From NBML01 sp029939535 (GTDB lineage: Bacteria; Desulfobacterota; Desulfobacteria; Desulfobacterales; Desulfobacteraceae), in contig JAOZST010000068.1 of NCBI GenBank assembly GCA_029939535.1, positions 1-18,740 on the forward strand: a stretch of 18,740 nucleotides of DNA. Reading direction: 5' to 3'. Each line of letters starts with the position of its first letter. Within the stretch, counting starts at the first letter, position 1. Shown piece by piece: positions 1 through 7,127 of this stretch. Made by a program: the position numbers and the translations under genes. The notes under the pieces were generated by a model. It searched no databases. It had not been told where the DNA came from and saw only the letters and a program-made list of their open reading frames with translations.

Positions 1-1
1 C

Positions 2-77
2 TGGAGCCGACGAGCGGAGTCGAACCGCTGGCTTGCTGATTACGAATCAGCTACTCTACCAACTGAGTTACGTCGGC
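2..77 (-). tRNA. tRNA-Thr (anticodon CGU), CCA encoded
   Basis: Read on the minus strand, the 76 bases fold into a complete cloverleaf. The acceptor stem is GCCGACG/CGTCGGC, the D stem ACTC/GAGT, the anticodon stem GCTGA/TCAGC with loop TTCGTAA, and the T stem AGCGG/CCGCT with loop TTCGACT. The 3' end is encoded as T-CCA. The loop gives anticodon CGU, which reads the Thr codon ACG. The G1-C72 and C2-G71 pairs and anticodon bases G35/U36 agree with known bacterial tRNA-Thr identity elements. It is transcribed leftward, out of the window, away from the ABC operon. Confidence 0.96.
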
Positions 78-79
78 TA

Positions 80-115
80 TTTTGAGCATACAATTAGAAT
101 GTATTGAGCTCAAAA
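80..115. repeat. inverted repeat overlapping the tRNA promoter
   Basis: TTTTGAGC (80-87) and GCTCAAAA (108-115) are perfect 8-base inverted arms. Inside them ATAC (88-91) pairs with GTAT (101-104). The outer arms contain the -10 and -35 hexamers of the putative tRNA promoter. It could be an operator or a terminator-like hairpin, or the symmetry may be chance in AT-rich DNA. Confidence 0.5.
85..113 (-). promoter_or_regulatory. putative sigma-70 promoter of tRNA-Thr
   Basis: On the minus strand a TTGAGC -35 element (plus positions 108-113) and a TATGCT -10 element (plus positions 85-90) are separated by exactly 17 bases. The -10 ends 7 bases before the tRNA 5' end, so transcription would begin at or just before the mature tRNA. 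It is judged by eye only, but spacing and position both fit. Confidence 0.55.
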
Positions 116-241
116 TCAAGGAAAAAATTGATATAATCCCATAAAGAAGTTTCAAATAGTATGAGGAGTTAAATTTTAATATTTTATCTGCTGTTTCAAA
201 CCAGGGGAGAATTTCTAAGAACAAGGGACCATGCCCGTGAA

Positions 242-280
242 ATTACAAGAGGATTGATTTTTCGGACAAGACCTTGTAAT
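242..280 (+). promoter_or_regulatory. leader hairpin; candidate NMT1-motif (xanthine-I) riboswitch
   Basis: An outer 8-bp helix, ATTACAAG (242-249) with CTTGTAAT (273-280), encloses a short inner helix TTGA/TCGG with a TTTT loop. The strands of the internal loop are AGGA and ACAAGAC. This helix / asymmetric internal loop / short hairpin layout ends 35 bases before the start codon of an operon whose binding protein has an NMT1 domain. NMT1-motif RNAs are known to be small two-helix xanthine sensors upstream of such transporter genes. The match is to architecture and context only, because I could not check the consensus base by base. The rest of the 78-315 intergenic stretch holds the tRNA promoter and a TATAAT-like hexamer at 132-137 without a well-spaced -35. 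No TPP riboswitch core is visible. Confidence 0.33.
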
Positions 281-315
281 GGTAATATGAAAAATACCTG
301 TTAATTGGAGTAGCC

Positions 316-1008
316 ATGCGTCTCGATTGTAATGGTCTTAAGTTTCAGTATCCGGATTCAGAGGTTGCTGTTTTGGACAATCTTAGTTTTTCCATGACAG
401 GACCCGGCTTTAACGCTGTATTTGGACCATCCGGAGTGGGCAAGACATCCTTTGCAAAACTGCTGGTCAGCCAGGGGAACAAGCCTGAAAGCAATATATC
501 CACTACTGGTATTCATATCATCCTTTATTCATATAATATGGAACGTCTTCCTGGCTGGTCCAGCACCGGGACACACCTGGATAAGGTATGCCCCCAAGAA
601 AAAGAAGACCTGAAAAAAGAACTCATTGATATCTTCAGGCTGAAGCTCCTTTTGGATGCAAGGTTTTCTCAGCTTTCCATGGGGCAGCAGAATCGAATGA
701 ACCTTATCCGCTATCTGCTCCAGGACTTTGATCTGCTCATATTGGATGAAAGCCTGGCCAATGTGGATGAGGCTTTGCGGGAGACCATTATCCTGGAGGT
801 GAAAGCGCTTTTTCCGGAAAAAATGTTTTTGTATATTTCCCACAACCTCATGGAAGTGGCAAAGTTCTGCCGGAACATCCTGGTCCTGAGCGAGCCCGTG
901 AAACAAAAGGGTAGTTTCATGGTCCAGGGCCAGGATTATACCCGGGGTTATTCCCTTGATAAGCCGGCCTTTGAAGGCACTATGCTGGAGATCATGGATG
1001 CTTTTTAG
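316..1008 (+). CDS. ABC transporter ATP-binding protein (SsuB/TauB/ThiZ type)
   Basis: Cytoplasmic ATPase of an ABC importer, 230 aa, somewhat short for the SsuB/TauB group (about 250 aa). It should power the permease and binding protein encoded directly downstream. Visible motifs are Walker A GPSGVGKT (residues 37-44), signature LSMGQQ (120-125), Walker B LLILDE ending in the D144-E145 catalytic pair, and the switch histidine in YISHN (H176). The ATG has a GGAG site a few bases upstream. Odd points: the Q-loop region (about residues 70-81, YSYNMERLPGW) lines up with the usual FQ..RLLPW segment but lacks the glutamine, and the signature is LSMGQ instead of LSGGQ/M. The substrate is not determined; the partner binding protein suggests a small heterocycle (pyrimidine, purine or flavin type), by inference. 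Confidence 0.88.
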   Translation: MRLDCNGLKFQYPDSEVAVLDNLSFSMTGPGFNAVFGPSGVGKTSFAKLLVSQGNKPESNISTTGIHIILYSYNMERLPGWSSTGTHLDKVCPQEKEDLKKELIDIFRLKLLLDARFSQLSMGQQNRMNLIRYLLQDFDLLILDESLANVDEALRETIILEVKALFPEKMFLYISHNLMEVAKFCRNILVLSEPVKQKGSFMVQGQDYTRGYSLDKPAFEGTMLEIMDAF

Positions 1009-1765
1009 ACGGATATACCAGTTTTTAATAGTGTTCTGCCTGGGTCTGGTATCGCTCTTGGGAATTAAACAGGTCCTTTCCCTGTCCGATTATGTGATTC
1101 CAGGTTTTTCCTTGATCATGGAAACCTCTGGCCGTGTTTCTGTTGGATATTTCTGGGATGTATTAAACACCCTTTCCGTAACTGTACTGGGGCAGTTTAT
1201 TTCCATTATCATGGCTTTTAGTGTGGGCATCCTGGGCCGGAAATCTTCCTGGGCAGGCTCTTTTATCAAGGTTATGGCCTATAATATCCAGGCCTACCCC
1301 ATTGTGGCCCTGGCTCCCATTATTTTTATCCTTCTGGGAGATGGGTTTCTCTCCAGACTTCTCATAGCCTCCATGATCTGTTATTTTCCCCTGCTGCTGT
1401 CTGTGCTGGGTGTAATGGCAGCACCGGTAAAGGATATTGAACATTTTTATATCACCACGGGCCGCATGCGGTGGCAGCTGGAGGTTAAGATCCGGGCATT
1501 TGAAAATTTAAGCAAACTAACCACAGTTATTGCCGGCAGTGCCACCCTGGCCATGGCAGGCACTATTGTGGCGGAATTCATTGCCGCTAATGCCGGTATC
1601 GGGTATAGTATCCGCATCGCCCTTTACCAGAGTGATCTGGCCGGGATACTGGTGGCCCTGTTCATGATCGGTATTGTGATATCTTTTTACCAGGGCATTC
1701 TTGAAACTTTGGGGGAACAGGTCAAAACAAGATGGTCCGCATCAAAGGGAGGGGAATTATTATGA
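998..1765 (+). CDS. ABC transporter permease (BPD_transp_1 / SsuC-ThiX type)
   Basis: Inner-membrane permease of the importer, 255 aa. A hydrophobic N-terminal helix (about residues 6-25) is followed by roughly five further membrane segments. The cytoplasmic coupling loop lies in the HFYITTGRMRW region, and the GTIVAEFIAANAGIGY segment matches the conserved VVAEF...GLGY stretch of SsuC/TauC/ThiX permeases. An in-frame ATG exists at 956, but 998 is preferred: GGAG lies 7 bases before it, the overlap with the ATPase gene drops to 11 bases, and the protein then begins just before the first helix. The EAA loop is weakly conserved, lacking the usual EAA...G pattern. Its stop overlaps the next start as ATGA (1762-1765), implying coupled translation. 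Confidence 0.87.
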   Translation: MLFRRIYQFLIVFCLGLVSLLGIKQVLSLSDYVIPGFSLIMETSGRVSVGYFWDVLNTLSVTVLGQFISIIMAFSVGILGRKSSWAGSFIKVMAYNIQAYPIVALAPIIFILLGDGFLSRLLIASMICYFPLLLSVLGVMAAPVKDIEHFYITTGRMRWQLEVKIRAFENLSKLTTVIAGSATLAMAGTIVAEFIAANAGIGYSIRIALYQSDLAGILVALFMIGIVISFYQGILETLGEQVKTRWSASKGGELL

Positions 1766-2763
1766 GATTCAACAGATTGATATACTTACAATGGTCTGGT
1801 GTAATGACAGCTGTCTGTATCTTTTTTTCAGCCATATCTGTCCAGGCTGGCTCCATCAAATTAAACTATCGGCTTAAATGGCTTTTCAATACCAGTGTTG
1901 CCGGAGATATCTATGCCAGGGACCAGGGATATTTCAAGGCAGCAGGGCTGAGTGTAAACGTTAAAGAGGGCAGCCCTGAAAAAAATGCCATTAAGGAGCT
2001 GGAGCTTGGATATGCAGACTTTGGGGTGGCATCGGCAGACCAGGTTATCCGGGCCCTGGACATGGGTGCGGATGTGGTGGTCCTTGCCCAGCTCTTCCAG
2101 GTTAACCCCATGCAATGGATTTATAGGGCTGATCAGCCTGAAATTAAACGACTTGAGGATCTCAAAGGCCGTCATATCGGCATCACCTTTGGGGGTAATG
2201 ATGAAACCATCATGAAAACCCTTCTGGCCAGGGCCGGGCTGGGCAGTAAAGATGTCAGTATTTCCGGAGTGAGGTTTGATTTTACACCGTTTTTGAAAAA
2301 AAAGGTGGATATCTGGCCAGTATATAGAAATTCCCAGGGCGTGATTCTCCAGGAAAAATTAAGGCGAGAGGGTGAGGCAGTCTATTTTTTTAACCCTTCT
2401 GATTTTGGGGTGGATTTTGTGGCAAATTCCATTGTCACCTCGGGCAGGATGATAAAAGAACATCCCTCACAGGTAAAATCTTTTTTAACCGCATTACTCA
2501 AGGCCTGGGAAGCTTCAATGGACCCGGCCAACGAGGAAGCGGTTCTGGCAGCGGTGAAAAAAAAGGATAAAGGCACCAGGGATGATATTCGGCAAAAACA
2601 ATTGTCTGCCACAAGGAAATTGATAAAGCCTGGTCCAGGTATCAGGATCGGCAGGATTGATGTAAGTGCCTGGAAACAGACGGAAGATATCATGTTGACG
2701 GAAAAACAGATTAAAGCCCCTGTGGGCATTGAGTCCCGGCTGGCAGGCCAGGGATCTTATTAA
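1762..2763 (+). CDS. ABC transporter substrate-binding protein, NMT1/THI5-like
   Basis: Periplasmic solute-binding protein, 333 aa. A typical signal peptide (MRF...FFSAISVQAG, about 28 residues) is followed by KLNYRLKWLFNTSVAGDIYARDQGYF, shown here only in part as the LKW...GYF opening typical of ThiY/SsuA-type receptors. Further family features are the YADFGVASADQV stretch, the DLKGRHIGITFGGN segment and a VDIWPVYRNSQG segment. The start at 1762 is chosen because AAAGGGAGGGG lies just upstream and the signal peptide begins there; an in-frame ATG at 1732 has no such support. Known ThiY relatives bind pyrimidines or flavins. The CCCFC motif of eukaryotic THI5 enzymes is absent, so this is a receptor and not an enzyme. 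The exact ligand is unknown; the leader RNA candidate hints at a purine. Confidence 0.87.
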   Translation: MRFNRLIYLQWSGVMTAVCIFFSAISVQAGSIKLNYRLKWLFNTSVAGDIYARDQGYFKAAGLSVNVKEGSPEKNAIKELELGYADFGVASADQVIRALDMGADVVVLAQLFQVNPMQWIYRADQPEIKRLEDLKGRHIGITFGGNDETIMKTLLARAGLGSKDVSISGVRFDFTPFLKKKVDIWPVYRNSQGVILQEKLRREGEAVYFFNPSDFGVDFVANSIVTSGRMIKEHPSQVKSFLTALLKAWEASMDPANEEAVLAAVKKKDKGTRDDIRQKQLSATRKLIKPGPGIRIGRIDVSAWKQTEDIMLTEKQIKAPVGIESRLAGQGSY

Positions 2764-2820
2764 CTCCAACAAAATAGCTGGTTTTTAAACGGCAATTTTT
2801 TATACAAAAGGACTGTATCC

Positions 2821-3484
2821 ATGGTAGTATCGGCTGACTTTCAACTGCCCCAGGTTAAACTTGCCCCGGACATGATCCATCTGGGACTGGGCCAGCCCAG
2901 TTCAAATCTGCTTCCTCTCAGGGAACTGGAAACTGCGGCAGCCCTTTGCCTGGGCCGTGACGAGGTTTTTTTTCTTGCCTATGGAGAGGCCAGGGGTAAT
3001 ACAACCTTCAGGAAATCATTGGCTGGTTTTCTAACCAATTCTGGTAAAGAAAATATCCAGGGCCGGTCTGCTCCAGAGTGGAGGCGGTTTTAACCCCTTT
3101 ACCTCTGCCATTGTCAATGTTTTTATTCAGAAGGGACTACTTTTATCCCATATCAAATATTTAAGGCAGGTATATGCCCACAGGTCAAAGGTGTTATGCC
3201 GTGAATTAAGAGCTGGTCTTCCGGATAAAGTTTCTTTTCAGATTCCCTGTGGGGGATATTTTGTCTGGCTTAAGTTTCCGGGAAAAATCAATACCCAGGA
3301 GTTTCGAAAATCAGCCCAGAAGCACAACGTAGATTTTTTACCAGGCAGTTTTTTTAGTCCTGAGTCCGGGTTATCCTCCCATATGCGGCTTTGTTTTGCT
3401 TTATATGGGGACGACGGGTTAATTGAGGGGGTTAAACGTTTGGCCCGGGTTATTGAACAAGCCCATCCAGAACTTTTTAATTAA
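2821..3484 (+). pseudogene. PLP-dependent class I/II aminotransferase with internal deletion
   Basis: The first frame (2821 to about 3060) encodes MIHLGLGQPS and AYGEARGNTTFRKSLAGFL, the N-terminal part of a 2-aminoadipate-transaminase/MocR-type aminotransferase. It then runs into a stop at 3091-3093. From about 3065 a different frame, with no start codon of its own at the joint, continues as GGGFNPFTSAIVNVF and later CGGYFVWLKFPG, FLPGSFFSP and RLCFALYGDDGLIEGVKRL, the C-terminal part of the same family, to the TAA at 3482-3484. About 220 codons remain of a usual 390-400. The missing centre would carry the cofactor-binding aspartate and the PLP lysine. A ribosome site AAAGGA precedes the ATG. 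The gene is therefore dead, broken by a deletion of very roughly 0.5 kb that also shifts the frame. Its former substrate is unknown. Confidence 0.85.
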
Positions 3485-3557
3485 GTTTTTATATGAGCTA
3501 CATATTGAATAAATTAGTAAAACTGATATACAAGACAATTTTGATCTGGAGTCGATT

Positions 3558-5771
3558 TTGGAATTATTGAACTGGTCCATAATATATGGTTTTTTTTCCT
3601 TTACAGCCGGCATTATTTCCGCATCAATCGCCGTCTACCTGTCTCCCCACTGGAAAAATAAGAGCGCCAGGATATTATTGCTTTTACTGGTTGCCGTTGC
3701 AATATTTTCTATGGCCTATGGAATGGAATTCATCAGTCCAAACCTGGTAATGAAACTCTGGTGGGTTAAGGTTGAGTATTTTGGGGTGGTATGGATTGGA
3801 ATGCTTTTTTTCAGTTTTATGGTAAGCATTACAGGAGGAAAATGGCAGATGGGCAAAACAGGATATGCCCTGTTGAGCCTAATCCCGATTATGGTTATCC
3901 TCCTGATTTTAACAAATGATAATCATCATTTAATGTGGAGCCTGGCCTGGCTGGATCTGGGAGGCAGAGCCCCTGTCGTGGCATATGTACGGGAAGCAGG
4001 ATTCTGGGGGTATGTAGTTTTCTCCTATGGTTTGCTATTCATGGCAACTTTTGTTCTAATTCAGGCCCTGATATCAGCCCGGGGTATTTTTCGAAAACAA
4101 TTGGCCGCAATTTCAATCGGTATTGTATTTCCTTGGATTTCCAATGTCCTTTATCTGTTTGGCTTAGAAGAGTTAAGGTCCCTTGATCTCACGCCTGTGT
4201 CATTTACTATCAGCGGAATTGCTTTTTCCTGGGCATTGATGCGATATCAAATGTTGAATTTGATACCCCTGGCCCATGAGACAGTGATAGAGAGTCTGAC
4301 TGATCCTGTTATTGCACTGGATATGAATGATCGTATTCTGGATTTGAATAAAGCGGCACAAACAACATTAAAAATCAATACAGTAAAACCAGTACAGGAC
4401 AGGTTAAAAGATATTTTCCCAATACTTCATGATCAAATTGTAAAGTACCGGCAGAAAGTCCCGATTGAGGTTGAAACATCCTTTGTGGTTGAAGAATCAT
4501 CAAAGCAATGGAATCTCAGGCTTTTTCCCTTAAAAAACAGAAAAGCAAAGCAAATCGGCCTTCTGATTATTCTAAGGGATATTACTAAAATCAAGAAGAC
4601 AGAACACGAACTCAGAACCACCAGGGATTTTATTAAAAATATTATAAATTCAATGCCTTCCATTATAATAGGCCTGAATAAAAAAGGGGTTGTTATTCAA
4701 TGGAACGCTGAAGCAGAAAGGCTGACCAGGATTCTTGCCCATGAAGCTGAGGGGAGTTTGCTTCAGGATGTTTTTCCACAGCTTGCGGGTATAATTTCCA
4801 ATATAGGACAGACCACGGAAACACAAAAAATGAAAAAGGAAACAAGGGTAAGTTTATCAATGGCTGAAAAAACGATTCTGACAGATATAACCATTTATCC
4901 CATTTTATCAGACTATGTTCCAGGGGTTGTCATCCGGGTGGATGATATTGGCGAAAGAATCAGGCTCGAAGAGATGATGGTGCAATCTGAAAAAATGTTA
5001 TCCGTTGGTGGCCTAGCAGCGGGTATGGCCCATGAAATCAACAATCCCCTTGCAGGTATTCTTCAAAGCAACCAGGTCATCCAGAACCGCTTGAGCAAAG
5101 ACCAGCCGGCAAATAGAAAGGCTGCAGAAGAATGCGGGATTGATTTTAAAAATCTGCAATTGTACATGGAAAAAAGAAATATTTTTTCCATGATGGAAGT
5201 TGTGAGATCCTCTGGGCATCGGGCGGCCCAGATTGTTTCAAATATGCTGTCCTTTAGCCGGAAAAGCGATAATCGCAGATCCATCAACTATCTCCATGAT
5301 CTCATGGAAGCAACCATTGAGCTGAGTAAAAACGATTATAACATAAAAAAAAGATATGATTTCTGCTCCATTGAAATTGTAAGGCAATACCAGGAAAATG
5401 TCCCGCCAGTATCCTGCGAAAAGGGTGAGATTCAACAGGTGCTTTTAAATATTTTGAAAAATGGTGCAGAAGCAATGTCAGAGGCAGGTACTGAATCTCC
5501 AAAATTTATTTTCCGTTCTTTACTGGAAAAGGATCATGTGGTGCTTGAGATACAAGATAATGGGCCGGGTATGGACATGGAAATCAAAAAACGAATATTT
5601 GAGCCTTTCTTTACAACCAAGGATGTGGGTGTTGGTACGGGATTGGGGTTATCGGTTTCATATTTTATTATTACGGAAAATCATAAAGGGGTTTTATTGG
5701 TTGAATCAATTCCTGGGAAGGGAACGACATTTGTAATAAAACTCCCCTTTCAACGGGAAAAAAAAGATTAA
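3558..5771 (+). CDS. 7TM-PAS-PAS sensor histidine kinase, orphan
   Basis: Membrane sensor kinase, 737 aa. Residues 1 to about 230 form a seven-helix N-terminal sensor of the histidine-kinase 7TM family, including a DNHHLMW segment before the fourth or fifth helix. Two PAS domains follow (about 240-345 and 355-480). The HisKA box MAHEINNPLAG places the phosphorylated histidine at H492. The ATPase domain shows the N box LNILKNGAEAM (about 630-640), the G1 box DNGPGMD and the G2 box GTGLGLS. A roughly 45-residue insert separates the two HisKA helices, with MLSFSRKSDN closing the domain. The start is a TTG with TCTGGAG 6 bases upstream; no better start precedes the first helix. There is no receiver domain and no adjacent response regulator, so its partner must be elsewhere. 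It faces the MATE gene tail to tail with only 24 bases between. Confidence 0.9.
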   Translation: MELLNWSIIYGFFSFTAGIISASIAVYLSPHWKNKSARILLLLLVAVAIFSMAYGMEFISPNLVMKLWWVKVEYFGVVWIGMLFFSFMVSITGGKWQMGKTGYALLSLIPIMVILLILTNDNHHLMWSLAWLDLGGRAPVVAYVREAGFWGYVVFSYGLLFMATFVLIQALISARGIFRKQLAAISIGIVFPWISNVLYLFGLEELRSLDLTPVSFTISGIAFSWALMRYQMLNLIPLAHETVIESLTDPVIALDMNDRILDLNKAAQTTLKINTVKPVQDRLKDIFPILHDQIVKYRQKVPIEVETSFVVEESSKQWNLRLFPLKNRKAKQIGLLIILRDITKIKKTEHELRTTRDFIKNIINSMPSIIIGLNKKGVVIQWNAEAERLTRILAHEAEGSLLQDVFPQLAGIISNIGQTTETQKMKKETRVSLSMAEKTILTDITIYPILSDYVPGVVIRVDDIGERIRLEEMMVQSEKMLSVGGLAAGMAHEINNPLAGILQSNQVIQNRLSKDQPANRKAAEECGIDFKNLQLYMEKRNIFSMMEVVRSSGHRAAQIVSNMLSFSRKSDNRRSINYLHDLMEATIELSKNDYNIKKRYDFCSIEIVRQYQENVPPVSCEKGEIQQVLLNILKNGAEAMSEAGTESPKFIFRSLLEKDHVVLEIQDNGPGMDMEIKKRIFEPFFTTKDVGVGTGLGLSVSYFIITENHKGVLLVESIPGKGTTFVIKLPFQREKKD

Positions 5772-5795
5772 AATATCTGGAATTTTGATTTTTAT

Positions 5796-7127
5796 TCAAA
5801 CCCCTGGGGAAAGTTTTGTCCTGGAATGGAATCTGAGCATCATCAGGAAGGCAGAGGCAGACAGGCTGATCAGCAACCCATACCATACCCCGTAGATACC
5901 CATTTTAAAATAAAATGCCAGAACATATCCCGAGGGCAGTCCAATGACCCAATAGGCGGCCAGGGTGATGAGGGTGGGAATTTTCATGTCCATGATGCCC
6001 CGTAAAATGCCAAGACCAACGGCCTGGGTTCCGTCGGATATCTGGAAAAATGCCACAATCACCATCAAAGAGGCTGCCATTTCTATCACTTCAATCTCAG
6101 GCACATAAAGGCTGGTCAGGAAAAAGCGGAACAGGACAAAGAAAATACCTGCCAGGGCCATGAATCCGGCGCAGAGCAGGACAGCGGAAAATCCTGCAGC
6201 CCGCACATCAGGAATTGAATTTCTGCCCATGGCATTGCTTACACGGATGGTGGCAGCAGATGAAATACCCATGGCCACCATAAAAGATATGGATGCAAGA
6301 TTCAGGGCTATCTGGTGGGCTGCCAGGGCCTGGGTACCCATCCACCCCACGATAATGGAAGATGCAGCAAAGGCAGAGACCTCAAAAAAATATTGACAGG
6401 CCCCGGGGATGCCGATTTTCAACAGTTTTTTCATCATGGAAAAATCAATTTTCCGATATCGTAAAGAGGGGTCAAATCGTTTTAATGAAGGAGCTATCAT
6501 GATGACAACCATAAGGGCAATGGCCATGAAGGCTCGGGAGGAGAAGGTGGCAATGCCAGCTCCGGTAAGTCCCAGGGCAGGGGCTCCGAGATTTCCATAT
6601 ATAAAAACCCAGTTGACAAATATATTGACCCCATTGGCTAGCAGGGTGATGACCATGGCTGGCTTCAGGAAGCTGATGCCTTCGGCAAACTGTCGAAAGG
6701 ATTGAAACAGCATCAGGGGCAGCATGGAAAACCCCAGTACTTTCATGTAGAGAATGGCCGATTCCACAATGTTTTCCGGCTGATTCAGGAATTGGATGCA
6801 TTTTGCCCCGGCAAAGGTCAGTCCGCACAATGCAAGCCCAGCCAGGAGGTTTACAATCAGGCCCTGGCGCAGTACCACCCCGCAATCCTCATCTCTTTCT
6901 GCTCCATAGGCCATGGCTGTCAAAGGGGTGATTGCCATGGAAATCCCAAAACCCAGAACCATGACCAGGGTAAAAAGGGCATTACCTATTGAGGCGGCTG
7001 CCAGGGCCTGGGTGCCCACCTGGCCGACCATGATATTGTCTGCCACGGACATGGAGAGCTGACCGATCTGGCCGACAATTATGGGGATGGAAAACTGGAT
7101 GGTGCTTTTGAGATGATTTTTAATCAA
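5796..7127 (-). CDS. MATE family multidrug/metabolite efflux transporter (NorM type)
   Basis: Inner-membrane secondary transporter of 443 aa with about 12 hydrophobic helices in two similar halves, the usual size for the family. Cation-coupled export of drugs or metabolites is the family role. The opening FSIPIIVGQIGQLSMSVADNIMVGQVGTQALAAASIGNALF (given here as a region, residues 13 to about 53) matches the MATE first-helix pair, and IVGWMGTQALAAHQIALNL is the counterpart in the second half. The only usable start that keeps helix 1 is a TTG at 7127, overlapping the end of the upstream gene by 8 bases. The ribosome site is poor (AAAAAAGAA), suggesting translational coupling. The substrate cannot be read from sequence. 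It ends a co-directional block after coaX and the TIGR03790-type gene. Confidence 0.92.
   Translation of the reverse strand: MIKNHLKSTIQFSIPIIVGQIGQLSMSVADNIMVGQVGTQALAAASIGNALFTLVMVLGFGISMAITPLTAMAYGAERDEDCGVVLRQGLIVNLLAGLALCGLTFAGAKCIQFLNQPENIVESAILYMKVLGFSMLPLMLFQSFRQFAEGISFLKPAMVITLLANGVNIFVNWVFIYGNLGAPALGLTGAGIATFSSRAFMAIALMVVIMIAPSLKRFDPSLRYRKIDFSMMKKLLKIGIPGACQYFFEVSAFAASSIIVGWMGTQALAAHQIALNLASISFMVAMGISSAATIRVSNAMGRNSIPDVRAAGFSAVLLCAGFMALAGIFFVLFRFFLTSLYVPEIEVIEMAASLMVIVAFFQISDGTQAVGLGILRGIMDMKIPTLITLAAYWVIGLPSGYVLAFYFKMGIYGVWYGLLISLSASAFLMMLRFHSRTKLSPGV

Noticed and set aside
116..315. TPP (THI-box) riboswitch before the THI5-like importer
   Set aside because: The conserved CTGAGA and ACCTGATCTGG-type cores are absent.
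6472..6885. 137-residue frame within the MATE gene
   Set aside because: Alternative-frame shadow, with Cys/His/Pro-rich translation and no ribosome site.
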